Below, in pieces: positions 1-11,129 of a stretch of DNA of 64,000 bases (its first letter is position 1; each line of letters opens with the position of its first letter). The stretch comes from Hymenopus coronatus. Lineage: Eukaryota; Arthropoda; Insecta; Mantodea; Hymenopodidae. The notes under the pieces are model-generated. The model did not search any database. It had not been told where the DNA came from and worked only from the letters and a program-made list of their open reading frames with translations. The position numbers and the translations under genes are program-made. Location: assembly GCA_030762935.1 (NCBI GenBank), contig CM060899.1, forward strand, positions 12,321,001-12,385,000, written 5' to 3'.

Positions 1-33
1 AAGTAGTCTAACCACTCGGCCATAGCACAGCCA
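1..33 (-). repeat. SINE1 tRNA-like head fragment, cut by window edge
   Basis: Read on the minus strand, this begins like a tRNA gene, with the A-box-like string GGCCGAGTGGTTAGACT. It matches the head of the SINE1 family seen complete at 8750-8990. Only the 5' part of a copy is inside the window. Confidence 0.55.
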
Positions 34-150
34 AATTTTATTTGTGATGTGAATATCTTCCATATATGGTATTTTAATCAACATTTTTATAGCCATTTTT
101 GAGAAAATCAAAATTTTCGTGAAAATCTTTAGATTTTTGTTTATTTACTT
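33..150 (+). repeat. R1 dispersed repeat, internal fragment
   Basis: This matches the middle of the 0.83-kb R1 repeat (compare about 1945-2035 and 38520-38610). Shared strings include ttttatttg, aatatctt, ggtattttaat and tttttgagaaaatcaaaa. The fragment has neither R1 end. Confidence 0.6.
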
Positions 151-834
151 TTTCAGTGGATAGATTTACAACATTCTGCATTTTCTGAGTAATTATTACC
201 TTAGTTTTATCTTATAGTTTCACTTTCTTACCTAATAATCATTTAAATTTCTTATTTAATTTTTTATTTCATTAGTTTATTTAGTTTCCTGTAAAAGTGG
301 TTTTTAAGGTTATACCAGACTTGTCCCAATTATTTGGATAGCATAAGATTATACTTATGTGATTCAAAACATATAGGTTTACTATAGTGTTATTTTAGTT
401 TCTAGTTTCATAACAAAACTTTCTGCTGTCTTTTGCAAAATGTTAAATGCTATTTTACAATATGCAATTGAATTGTTTTTTAGGCATGACTTCAAAAATG
501 CTATCTCTGCAGATGTCCCTCACTCTCTTTTTATTTTGTATGCTGAAGTAATTGTTAAAAGTTTGATTGCAATCAATAAAATTATTGGTTACTTTATCAT
601 CATTCATGTCTATAACATCGATCACACTTTTGCTTTCTTGCTTCTTAAAACTCTTTACTTTTATAAAAATTAAAAGCCATATTGACAGTGAGGTACCATT
701 ATTGAGTCACCTGTTAAGACATAAACTCCACTTATTTCTTTGTTGGTATTGTAGTTCTGAAAAGTTTTCAGAAATTTGATGTTTTCATCTTCTGCCATGT
801 TGATGACTGGTTGCTGTTTTCTTGTTCCCTGTCT
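151..834. other. No gene seen
   Basis: This is AT-rich sequence. Short open frames have no recognisable domain, splice context or codon pattern. I see no repeat family in it. Confidence 0.6.
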
Positions 835-1015
835 ATCCTATTGAGTTCACTCCCAACCCAAGGTATATGGGATTTGTGCTGGACAAAGCAGCGCTAGGGT
901 GGGTGTTCTCTCGTTTCTCCCACCATCGCATTCCACTGGTGCGCCATTTTCATTCCCTGTATCATCGGTGTCATCACCTGCAATGCTATGTAGCAAAAGT
1001 GGGCAGTAAACTCCA
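835..1015 (+). repeat. SINE1 copy, head truncated
   Basis: The copy carries the SINE1 body: ggatttgtgctggacaaag, a pyrimidine-rich block, cccaccat, catcacctgca, then aaaagtgggc. It lacks most of the tRNA-like head. It abuts the Penelope endonuclease fragment to its right and interrupts that fragment's reading frame, so it probably inserted into it. Confidence 0.75.
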
Positions 1016-1325
1016 ATCTTGTCACCAATGGTTTCAACAATTGTATAACCTTTCCAATAATATTATTTTCATTCCAAAAGTGAGACGCAACTGCCAATCT
1101 TTTTATTTGTTTATATATTATATTTTTTCTATGCTCTGAGAGTGAAATTTTCAAATTCATCTTTGTCAGCCCTACATAGAATTTTTTACAATCTTGACAT
1201 TCAATTTTATAAATGCCTGATTTTAATTCTGGAGTTGTGTCTTTTTAAAGTTTGTTTAGAACTTTTTTCTAACTATATTTTGGGTGCCAATTTTATGATT
1301 GTTTCAAGGTACTGAAATGCCCCAA
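1012..1325 (-). pseudogene. Penelope-like element, GIY-YIG endonuclease fragment
   Basis: Minus-strand translation gives SGIYKIECQDCKKFYVGLTK, then about 25 residues later RLAVASHFWNEN. This is the GIY-YIG signature followed by the conserved (S)AVA-HFW block of Penelope endonucleases, in the same order as the better-preserved copy at 4234-5545. Upstream, a frameshifted piece (KLAPKI) resembles the linker between RT and endonuclease. Frameshifts and stops show it is dead. The 3' part is replaced by SINE1. Confidence 0.75.
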
Positions 1326-1484
1326 AATATTTAACTTTTTTTTTTTTTTTTTAATGTTTCCAATCCATTCCATGCATTTTTGACAATGTTGTGTGTTGAG
1401 CTAGCTGTTTTTCTGACAGTAAACGAAACAGTAAGCTCAACTCACAAAATTTTCAAAAATATAGAATGCAGATTGGGAATATAA

Positions 1485-2318
1485 AAACTTATGTGTTCCA
1501 TTCACATGACTTTCTCTATATCTCTACAACAAATTATTCTTAAGCTTATTCTTCTATTTATTTCATGTTCTTCAAGAAAGCAATATTACTTGCTTCCTTG
1601 TAAGTAGAAGGGAAATAAGGGAATACCATATGCTAAAGTGATAGTTAACATTTTTAAAAGCTGATTGCTATGTGATTGAAGCTCCTTTGTTTGTATGACC
1701 AGGAGTTGACAAATTCCCGTATGAGAAAGGTATAAGTATTTAAAACTGAAACCAATTACAAGGAATATCTCAAAAACGGCCAACTCCATGAAAAAAATGT
1801 ATATATCATAAATTGTGTGGTTTAACGAGCTCTACAGTTTTTGTTAAGTAAGTGATTGTCTATCTCTTACAGTTTATCACTTATGTCAAATTTTTCAAAA
1901 TACATCCAGAATAAAGATTTCTGAAGAGGCTATTACCAGAGAATTCAATATTTTATTTGATATCTAAATATCTTTAATATACAATATTTTAATAAAAATT
2001 GTTAGTAATTTTTTAGAAAACCAAAATTTTTGAAACATTTTTCATGCAAAGGGTATTTGGGTTTGGAGAGAATTTCTTGGATATATATTCATGTCTCATC
2101 CTTGGAAAATACTGAACTTAAATACTGTTTGGTATTGAGCAGACTTTTCATTTTTGAGCTGTACTGCCCACACATGCACATACGCAGAGATATTTTTCTA
2201 AAACCGTTTTTTTTTTATTTAAGCGTTCTCAATACATATTTCCGGTGAAATTTTTGGGTGCAATACAACATTTCTCTATACACTATGTGCATAGTATGTG
2301 TAGAGAAAGTAAAAATGT
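1485..2318 (+). repeat. R1 dispersed repeat, near full length
   Basis: This is a 0.83-kb non-coding repeat also found at 38045-38893, 51452-52252 and, inverted, at 61145-61775. The left end carries cattcacatgactttctct. The right end carries an imperfect palindrome (tatacactatgtgcatagta) followed by tgtgtagagaaagtaaa. ACTTTCTCTA(C/T)A near the left end recurs in inverse orientation at the right end, which hints at short terminal inverted repeats. No coding frame is visible. The class (DNA MITE or other) is unresolved. Confidence 0.75.
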
Positions 2319-2949
2319 ACATGTCATCTTTCAGCATCTCATAAATATCTTCAAAAACTACGTCAGGTTGGCACTCATAATAATTATTTGTAAGATAGCT
2401 CAAGAAGGATAGATGTATTCTCAGCAAGAAGAAAAATTTCGTAAGATAAGGCAATCTGAGCTAAGTTTTGGTAGCATAATCTTTATTTGCGGTTTCTAGC
2501 TGAGCTCTTCATCTCTTTGAAGTGTTAAGAAATTTTGTATCAGAGACTTTATGTGATTAAATATTAAATTACTGGGCATTTATCTAACCACCATTCCCGA
2601 AATATTCTTCAAAACTAGATTAATTTTAACAAATCTATTTAAAAAAATGGAACCTTTTAAGTATAAAAATATACTAAAAAGTATTGTCAATGAACCAATG
2701 TTTTATTTTATTCCCAAAAGTTTGAATTTTGGGCAAAAATTCTATTTTTGGGGAGGAAGGGCCATTGTTTATTTTTATGTTATTCACCCCTCCCTTACCA
2801 TATACTTATTGTTACTAATCGTTAATTGATTTTTCTGGCACATGGTTAATTCTGATTTGCTTTAAGCTTCTTTTATTATTATTATTATTAGTATTGTTAT
2901 TTGATTAAAAGTTTTAGCTGATCTAAGTTATATTCCTTAGATAAGTCAT
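2319..2949. other. No gene seen; short ATT microsatellite
   Basis: AT-rich sequence with a small (TTA)n run at about 2872-2892. No domain is recognisable in either strand. Confidence 0.6.
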
Positions 2950-3008
2950 ATTTCACCTGCAGTGTGACAAGTAGTAAAAGCAGGCGTTAAACACTCTCAA
3001 AACGAATA
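2950..3008 (+). repeat. SINE1 3'-end fragment
   Basis: It holds only the SINE1 tail: tcacctgcagtgtgacaagt, then agcaggcgttaaacactc and an A-rich end. It lies about 150 bp upstream of the splice acceptor of the acidic exon. Confidence 0.7.
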
Positions 3009-3156
3009 AAAAATAAGTCACAAAATGTTAGTAATGGTAGCTCCTTTTTATCCAATGCTGCTAGTATTCCAGAAATGACCATATATGTATCCTTTTCTAT
3101 TGACAGTTTTTTCCTAAATCCAACAGCTGATAAAGATGATGTTTCTTTCTCCACAG

Positions 3157-3599
3157 GTTTGTTAATCAAATTAGGTACAACACCATCAGATTCAACAACG
3201 TGTGAAATGGATACCAAAGAAGAGGATCCTTTTTCAGATGACACTTTACAGTATGAAAAACAGCTCTTTAGCGAATCTGTTACAATGAAGACACAAAGTG
3301 ATGTTATGCTTCTGAATGCTGATTGTAAAGTGACAGTCAAAACAGAAATTAAATCAGATACTCCTTTTCCAGACTTTTGTGTACAGAAAGAGGGAGAATG
3401 TTTTACCAAACCTCTGAGAAAACAAATTAAGTTTGAAGCTGTTACATCCAGCAACTGCTGCAAAATATATATGAAAACAGAGACTGAGGAACAGACTGTA
3501 GTTTCAGACTTGGGTTTACAGAATGAGAGAGAATTTCTTCTAGAAGATCCTGTGATGAAGGATGAGAAAAACAACAGTATTAATGAAATTAATAACTAA
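3157..3599 (+). CDS. Exon coding an acidic protein segment with three internal repeats; unknown gene
   Basis: The exon follows a good splice acceptor (tttctttctccacag, ending at 3156) and stays open to TAA at 3597-3599. An in-frame ATG at 3207 starts MDTKEEDPFSDD. From there the protein is about 130 residues, Lys/Glu/Asp-rich, in three imperfect repeats of 40-45 residues. Each opens with a K-x-E motif (TKEED, VKTEIKSD, MKTETEE), passes through a Leu/Val-Gln-x-Glu element (LQYEK, VQKEGE, LQNERE) and ends with a Met/Ile-Lys-rich segment. The VKTE/IKFE strings look like sumoylation sites. There are no zinc fingers. I infer, weakly, that this is the non-finger N-terminal region of a C2H2 gene like the one at 21 kb; the stop codon would then require another splice form. 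An AATAAA lies at about 3659. Confidence 0.5.
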
Positions 3600-4233
3600 T
3601 AGAAATTAAAGTACAACCTTGGTGGCTGAATACAGAAACTTCAACTGTTTGTGTTAACAATAAAGTAAGTTTTGTTGAAATCTACTGAAGCTAGAAGTTT
3701 TTGTCTTATATCTGATAGAATATTAAAACATTATGATATATTTAAGGTCTTGAAATAATGGTGGTGATATTTCATGGAAATTATAAGATACTGGAGGGAG
3801 TTTAGTTTAAATCATAATCAAACTTTCTGTAATATGTTAGCATCTAAATATCAGCCTTCAACTTGCAATAAAAAGTGGAATGAATGCTAAATCATGTCAA
3901 AAGTAAATTTAGCGGTTTGAAGGCAATTGACATCCCAGTTATGCACTTTTACCAAGCTGCCGGGAGGCCATTTATATTCGCACAAAGTGTACTTTTTTTT
4001 ATATATCTAATGTTCATATTGTGCTTTTTTATGATATATTAATGAAACAAAAAGCAGAATTAAGGGCTGTCAAATACACCATGCAAACTGTGTTTGTATT
4101 TATGAATCTAAAAGAGTTCTTATTTCCTCTAGAATGCCACCATGTGTAACAGCTATCAGTTCTAACAATTAAAATTTTGTTGAGTCGATTTTGTAACACT
4201 ACATCACTTACTTTTTTATTTCGGAAAAATGTT
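3600..4233. other. No gene; probable Penelope 3' UTR on the right
   Basis: The left part may be 3' UTR of the acidic exon. The right part (about 4020-4233) directly follows the Penelope stop codon on the minus strand and is likely its 3' UTR. No inverted copy of it was found. Confidence 0.45.
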
Positions 4234-5945
4234 TCAGAAGCCATGTGCTTCCATTGTCAATTCCTTTGGTCGACTGCCGGCATCGCTTGCTGTGGTGGTT
4301 GTCTCTGTCCCTGGTGGTGGTTTGATGAACCTCTGAATGAGTGGATCGCCTGGCGGGATTTCAAAATTGAAAACCCGGTTCTTGTTTTTCCAAATATATA
4401 TGTTTTCCCAAACTTTTAATTCTGTCTTCCTTGTGATGTTTTTGAGGATTTTTGGGCTTCTATTTATAGTGTGTTTCTCTTTCCAAAAATGCCAAGCTAC
4501 TGCAGATTTTTCTTCTTGTTTGAGTTTAATATTTCTGTGGTGTTCTTTTGCCCTGGTTTTTATATTTCTTTTTGTTTGGCCGATGTAGATTTTTTCACAG
4601 TCATAACAGCTGAACTGATATATTCCTGGTTTGTTTTCTTGTGGGATATCATCTTTTAATTTAGAATTTAAAATATTTTTTATAGAGTAATTGTTTTTAG
4701 GGGCTAGAATGATGTTATGTCGTTTGAAGATCCTCTGGAATTTGTAGAAAGTTGTAGGGTGGTATGTAAACTTCTTGTAGATCTTGTTTTCTTTCTGGTT
4801 TTGAGTGAGTGTGCTGACTTCTTTAATTCTCTTTCTATTTTTGGCTTTATTAACTTTTTTGTACACCAGTTCTGCCCGAAATCCATTCTCTGTAGCTATG
4901 TCCAATATTTTAGTAAGTTCACATTGGTATTCTGTTTTTCCCATTGGTACATTTACCAATCTGTGTGTAAGGCTGTTGAGTAAAGCATGCTGATGGGGAA
5001 TGGGATTGTAACTCTTTTGTTTTATATAGCTGTTGGTGTGGGTAGGTTTTATGAGGATGCCAAATGTAAGGTGATTATTAGTTTTGATGATTTTTAGGTC
5101 CAGGAATGGTAGTTGTCCATCACATTCCTTCTCCATTGTGAACTTTATAGACTTTTCTTGCATATTTAGGAGTATTAGTGCATCTTCTATGTGTCTTTCT
5201 GGGACTATTGCAAAGATGTCGTCTACATAGCGGTACCATATTTTGAACATCCAGGGGAATGCCTTTTTAATCCTAGTTTCCATAGTGCTCATGAAGAGAT
5301 CTGCTAATATTGGTGACAGCGGGCTGCCCATAGCTAAACCAGATGTTTGTTTGTAATATTTCCCGTTAAATGTGAAAAAATTTTGATTTATGCACAGATT
5401 CGTTAATATGATGTATTCTCGCACTTCTTCTGTTGTTTTTCCTATTGCAAGTAACCAGTTTTTGATGTGGGATTGTATGCTTTCTGTAGATATGCTTGGA
5501 AACAGAGCAGTAACATCAAAGGAAACTAACATATCGGTTTTTTCCAATTTTATGTCTTTAATTTTTTCGATCAGATCTAGAGAGTTTTTTATACTTGCTG
5601 TTTCAAATTTAGGGAAGGAAGAGAATCTGTTTGTTAACCATTTTGCTAGATTATATGTAGGTGCACTTAATTGTTTATAATTGGTCTCATTGCATTTCCC
5701 GGCTTGTGTATTTTTGGAAGGCCATAAATTCTGGGCAGAACTGGATTATCAACTTTAATTTTGCATTTTTCTTTTTTGTCTATTAGTTTACATTCTTGGA
5801 TACTGGCATTTAATTTAACTATACATTGGTTTAGAGGGTTCTTTTGTACTGTAGAGTATTCTTCTTTTTCTAAAAGTGTTTCCATTCTTTCTACATATTC
5901 AGTTTTGTCCATAATTACTATAGTTCTACTTATCAAGATCTCTGA
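4234..5945 (-). pseudogene. Penelope-like element: RT plus GIY-YIG endonuclease, 5'-truncated, one frameshift
   Basis: This is the best-preserved retroelement here. A 437-residue open frame runs from 5547 to 4234, and the frame upstream (5690-5945) carries the RT start. Visible motifs, in order: TIVIMDKTEY and LPRIYGLPKIHKPG (fingers), SFDVTALFPSI (motif A Asp), TSGLAMGSPLSPILADLFM (motif B), YRYVDDIFAI (motif C, catalytic Asp pair intact), FLDLKI, a basic linker, then GIYQFSC..CEKIYIGQTKR with downstream SAVAWHFW (GIY-YIG nuclease). The enzyme family copies RNA at a nick made by its own endonuclease. A single indel near 5670-5690 separates the two frames. The element is truncated at about 5945, where a mariner relic begins. 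The order RT then C-terminal GIY-YIG is diagnostic of Penelope elements with endonuclease. Confidence 0.92.
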
Positions 5946-5984
5946 TTGTAGCTTACCTAATATGTAGCATGCTGCAAATCCTAA

Positions 5985-7075
5985 GGGGCTGAGTAGACAG
6001 AAGGGTTCAGTACTGTTACACAAACCAGCCGCACAAGCCTGGTTTTCGTGACACAAGAGTTCAAAATACTCTCCACCACAATTGATACATCGCTCGTAAA
6101 GCCATTTCTTCTTCCAGAAGCAGTCTTGATATACAGTCAGCAAGAGCCAGGTTTAGAGAGTACAGAGGATGAGGCAGCACAGTGATATCATTTTTGTGCA
6201 ATGTTATGCATCAATAGGGATGAATGTATAGATGCATTATCATGATGCAAGAGTCATGAATGGGCTTGCCACATTTCAGGCCGTTTCCTTCTCACAGGTG
6301 TTGCAACACATCCCAGTAATACCATAGGTTAACAGATTGTTTCTGTGAAACGAATTCAAGATGAACTAATCTTTCAAAGCCAAAGAAAACTGTGAGCATG
6401 GTTTTGACATTTGGCCTGACCTGTCAAGCTTTTTTTGGTCGAGGAGAATCTTTCCTAGCCCATTCCATAGATTGAACCGTGGACTCATCATAACCATAGA
6501 CCCACAACTCATCATCAGTTATGAGGATTCTCATAAGGAACTTCTCGTTTTAATTTGTGTGATCTTCACAGATTGTGAGACAATGGTCTTTCTGATCTTA
6601 ACTCATGAGCCATGGGAGGAACTTGGTGGCAATGCAATGCAGTCCAAGATGCTATGTCAGGATTTCATGACTTGATCGAACTGAAATGTTACTTTCTTCT
6701 GCAACCTCTCAGACAGTTAGTCTTAGATTAGCACTCACAATTTCATTGACATTCCTGACATGAGCATCATTGATAGACATCGAGGGCATCCTGAGTGAGG
6801 GTCACCTTTAACTTCCATCCTGCCATTTTTTAACTGTGTGAACCATTCATAATTCTGAGTGTGGTTTAAGCACTCACCGTAGACTTTTTTTTGTTTTTTT
6901 TTTTTTTGTTTTTGTTTTTGTTTTTGTAGTGTTTAACGCCTGCTTTAACTACTTATGGCACTGCAGGTGGTACGGTAGGCTTCCTGCATCATTTGGAGTG
7001 TCTGTGTAAAAGTTTTATTGCACTCAAAATTGAATGCAGATGCATTGCTCTAACTCTGCCATCTTGAAATTCCCA
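5985..7075 (-). pseudogene. mariner-type transposase relic, interrupted by a SINE1 tail
   Basis: Pieces in three minus-strand frames line up in mariner order. These are an N-terminal MAELEQCICIQF near 7050, YEWFTQLKNGRMEVKGDP near 6800, ITDDELWVYGYD (first catalytic Asp region), VRPNVKTMLTVFF, a HDNA-like segment, ITVLPHPLYSLNLA, and the C-terminal RCINCGGEYFE near 6070. Many stops and frameshifts are present. A SINE1 3' end (6890-6972) lies between the N-terminal and linker pieces. I did not find terminal inverted repeats. The family assignment is firm to mariner superfamily; the subfamily is unknown. Confidence 0.75.
6890..6972 (-). repeat. SINE1 3' end with TTTTTG-type tail, inside mariner relic
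   Basis: The minus strand reads cacctgcagtgccataagta, then aaagcaggcgttaaacacta, then an A/C-rich tail that appears as (TTTTTG)n on the plus strand. It splits the mariner transposase frame. Confidence 0.7.
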
Positions 7076-7589
7076 AAATTGGTGACAGAATGTTCTACTC
7101 AACACTGAACAGTAACAGACATAGAATAAGAAACTTCTGGCAGTTACACATTAAACACAGGCATGTGCAGGGATGCCAACATCATTTTGCTGCAATACTT
7201 CTTTGCCACAAAATTACAAATATTGCAGCATTTTATGAACAGATGTTGTACGTCACAATTGGCTGAATAGAATAAGATGGCTCTGTGATAATTTTAGGAG
7301 CAGTATTCCGGAGCTTTGCAGTTTGAACACCAGACCATCCTCCTCAACCAAGGTTTCTCCAAGATTATTTCACTTCTCACAAATGGCAGGCTTCGACCTG
7401 GCTAAACTCCAGCAGTGCAAATCTGTATATACTAAAAAAAAACAATGGACATTGTTTTACAGCTCATAACCCTGGAAATGAACATTTCAGAACTGTAACT
7501 TCCTCTTTACTTCTAGAAGAATCTTTTAGGGCTATTTTAGAAGAAACATGAGGAGTGTCAAGTATCTTTATTGTTGCTTTCCTGTTAAT
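7076..7589. other. No gene seen
   Basis: This may include the mariner 5' UTR, but no clear end is visible. Confidence 0.4.
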
Positions 7590-7850
7590 ATTTCAATAGA
7601 ACCTACACAAGCTCTTTTAGAAGAAACATGAGGAATGCATTGAAGGGGATCTTCAACTTCCGTCACGGCATTTTTAAATGGTGGGAACCATTCGTCACAC
7701 AACTCATCATCAAGGGCTTCCTGCATCATTTGACTATGTCTCTATAAGCTTTTTTTTGAGTTTCAAAATTTAATCCAGACATGCTTCTCCTGCAACTCTA
7801 CCATCTCGAAATCCGCAAACTGTATGACAATGTTTTCTTACATCACATTG
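7590..7850 (-). pseudogene. Second mariner N-terminal fragment
   Basis: Minus-strand translation gives DFEMVELQEKHVWIKF, then QMMQEALDDELCDEWFPPFK and AVTEVEDPLQ. This parallels the N-terminus and linker of the relic at 5985-7075 and of mariner transposases in general. No catalytic part follows. Stops are present. Confidence 0.5.
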
Positions 7851-8749
7851 GATAAGAAATCATCAAATGTTTATTTTCACATATCTCCTAATATTGCATA
7901 CCAATTTATAAACTTATCAAACCTAGTACTCTAACAGGTACCCTTGTTATGGTACTAACACTGTATAGATGATTGTGTGAATTATTCTCTTACAGGGTGA
8001 GGACATAACCACAGTAAAATCTTCAACGTAAGACTTTTTTTCGATAATGTTTTAAGTAAAAGTCTTCTGCTTCTTGTGCTATATTTTTCTTTAATTCTTA
8101 ATATAACTCTCACACTTGTGTTTTGGAGGTGTATCATTGTGTTCTTGAATTGATATAAATCTGAATGTAGTAATCTTCAAATTACATTTTAAAATATCTT
8201 GTATGCTTCAGTCTTGTTACATAATTGAGTGCAGAGATGCTACAGAGGGTTTTACAACCTTATGTGAGGGTAGCTTAAATAAAAACTAGAATCATACATT
8301 GTGTACTTCATAATTACAGGAAGTATTTTACATTCCACCCAAAAATTTCATATGAAGTATTTAATGAAGATACGTCTTTTACAGTTCCCTGATGTAAAAA
8401 TTAATGTTTTTAGAAAATCAATATGTGTTTGAGTGACTGAATGAAATAGAGAGATTATTGCTAATTATCTCATAAAGAGCAAATTTGGTAACAAAGTTTT
8501 GCATTATGCAAATATGTAACATACAGGTTTTTCCAAAAAATTCTCATAACCCAAAATGCCTTTACATTAAACGCTTTCATTCTTTATTATTTTCTCAAAT
8601 TGACTTTAACAGTTTTGATTTAAGTGTAAAGTTAAAGGGATTTGCAGACTAATAAAGTATATGTATTTTGTTAAAGTATAATATGTGAATAGCTTGTGAG
8701 ATCCTTTTAATTCTGAAAGAATATATATAAATAATAATAAAAAAAAAAA
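7851..8749. other. No gene seen
   Basis: AT-rich. Ends in an A-rich run just before SINE1. Confidence 0.5.
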
Positions 8750-8990
8750 AAGCCTGTGCCGTGGCTGAAATGGTTATACCGTTTGTGTCTCACCTAGATG
8801 GCAAGGTTCAATCGCTGGTGATTGCATGTGAGATTCATGATGGACAAAGTGGTGTGGCGGAGATTTTCTCCTGGTTCTGTGATTTCCCTTGCCATCACAT
8901 TTTTCCAGTGCCATAGTTTCCTTCCATGTATCATCTGCAGTGCCACAAGTCATAAAAGCAGGCGTTAAACATTATAAAAAAAGAAACAAA
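8750..8990 (+). repeat. SINE1, full-length copy (reference for the family)
   Basis: The tRNA-related head reads gtgccgtggctgaaatggtt (A box region), followed by aaggttcaatcgctgg (B box). The body has gatggacaaagtggtg, catctgcagtgccacaa and a conserved 3' end, agcaggcgttaaacatta, then an A-rich tail. Other copies: 835-1015, 2950-3008, 6890-6972, 19975-20160, 27185-27385, 50415-50612. A longer variant is at 46215-46550, 46735-46990 and 52560-52890. The family should use RNA polymerase III and a LINE in trans; the partner LINE is unknown. Confidence 0.85.
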
Positions 8991-10469
8991 TATTTAAATC
9001 TCATTAAAAGCACTTTTTGTTAACTCTTTTGAGATAACCTTGTTGGGAATAAGTTTGGACTGTGAGGGTTTTCATGGATAGGCCAGTGATTCTCTTCCAG
9101 CTTTTCACACATTAACATTGTCATATTTTGTCTCATGGTGATGTGGAAATGTTACAAACAGATGATTATCATAGTGGGATACCTCTGGACTTTAAGGAGG
9201 ATTTTCATAAATTGTCCATGAATCTCTTACTGTTTTCCATGCATTAACTAGTCATATTTAATCTTATGTTGAATAACATTTAATCATCAGCCTCACTCAT
9301 AAGTCACATGCTTATATGAGTAGTGGGTAACAATTATTGTTCTTTCTTGAAGAAAGCTCAGTATCAAAATGCCCTTAATATCATATAACCAGTTGAAAAC
9401 AGCTATCAAGTGAGATATTTTATTTGGCATTGTTTGTTGCATCTTTGCCCCTATTTGCTTATTTTAAGTGGACCGAGTACTGGTGGACCAAATTTTCATC
9501 ATAAAAATTCCTGTCCCTCTTCCTGGTTGCAGTTCCTAGTTAAGCAGATGAAGATTTAGTGTTGGACCCAATTTTCATCTTACTACCACCTCAGCACAAA
9601 CAACCCGATAGATGTATGTACAACACTCAAGTCTTGTCCCTCCCCATGTTCACACTGAGAAAAGTGGTGAAAGTTTATGGAACTTATTATTTCAACTACT
9701 AGTTCAATATTATTGTAACTAAGAGTAGTATTTGTTTGCAATATAATATAATACTTAACATGAAATTGTTTCCAAAAGTTGGTTGGTTGGTATCTAATGT
9801 TGAGCAGTTGGCAGTGAAGCCATTTGCTCTCTTGCATTCCAGTATTTTGATGTCATATTATCATGTCCACTCAAGGTTGGGCAGTGCAGTAGATGGTTTC
9901 CATCCATATCTTCTTTCATCTTCTTTAAGTGTACTTCCAAAAGTTATTATATGTAAATTACTCCCCAAAACAAGAAAAAATTCTGTGGTCATAAAAGTAA
10001 GTAACTTGATATTTTTAGGATGATAGGTACAAAGGGTTAAGAAGATGTGTGTATCAGTGAATCCAATTTTTATCCCAATATTTCTGGTAGGTAGTTAGGA
10101 GCTGTAAGGAGATGAACCCCAGAAATTTTTCAGAGATAAAGTTCATCATCAGTGATGTACTGATAATTCATGTAAGTGATTCACACTGCTGTTGTAACTT
10201 CAGAGATTGGAATGTGCCTATCAACCTCAATAAGATCACAAACCATTTGATTTTCTTCCACGGTTGGCAATGGTGTGGATCATTTTCCACAGCTTTCTTG
10301 TCCCACTGAAAATGAATTATTGCGCTCATACACTTGAGTCTTTGAAAATGTTGTTTTCGAAATGTGTCTGATTTACTCTGATTGCAGTTGCCTTGACTCA
10401 AAAACTTGCATCATAAAGTATTTGTCAAAGGATGTGTATACTTACTTTATGTTCACTCATTCTCCAACT
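8991..10469. other. No gene identified
   Basis: No recognisable family. The minus strand at 10168-10401 is open for 77 codons without a domain that I can name. Confidence 0.45.
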
Positions 10470-10735
10470 TACAGGATAAGCAACTTGCTCTATGTGATGA
10501 GCAGGCAAATGCCTCCAAAAATCTCCTTCAAATCTCATTTAAAGTTACAATCCAGTTTTGTTTTTTTTTATGTGGTACCACAGGCAAGACACACACAATC
10601 CAGTTGGCTCACCCATTGTGCTACTGATAATGGGATTGACTTGCTGTAAGTGAAGTCTGAGTAATGCTTCCAAAAATTCCTACCACTGCTCAATGAAGGT
10701 CACAATCCAGCTTACCCACCTTCTACAATAAGTAT
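10470..10735. repeat. About 118-bp tandem repeat, 2-3 degenerate units
   Basis: Recurring strings are cacaatccag(t/c)tt, catt/cactgtgctactgat, (c)ttgc..atgtgatga and gcctccaaaaattcct. The same unit recurs at 15925-16200. It has no coding content. Confidence 0.55.
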
Positions 10736-11129
10736 CCTACAAAACTTGGCTATCAGGTGCACGTCCATCTCCAGGTCACATACTGTATACTTAGCTGGCA
10801 GTCACATTGTCCGTCTCCCAGTCACACATGCGTGGGCATCAAATAAAATCTCAAATCACATTAACAATTATCAGAATAAACACAAAAAATACCTTATCAT
10901 AGGAGATGTTGAAAATGCCGTCAATATGTGTATCAATACATCTGTATCGATACATCTACAGCATCTTCTAAGGAAATTTTCATTCATATGCATTAACTCA
11001 GCTCAGAAATAGCACTAATTTCTGTCCTGATATTTTTTTTTAATTCTAATTCGTGGGGTTAGTTTTGTTTAATTCTTTTTTTCAAGTTTCCCCATAAATA
11101 AAAATTGCATGCCATTAAGGGACTTAGCA
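10736..11129. other. No gene seen
   Basis: Nothing recognised between the minisatellite and the Tc1-like relic. Confidence 0.4.

Noticed and set aside
822..1139. 105-residue plus-strand open frame
   Set aside because: Covers SINE1 and the reverse of a Penelope fragment; no independent coding signal.
4234..5945. Active Penelope element
   Set aside because: The catalytic residues are intact, but a frameshift separates the RT fingers from the rest, and the 5' end is truncated against a mariner relic.
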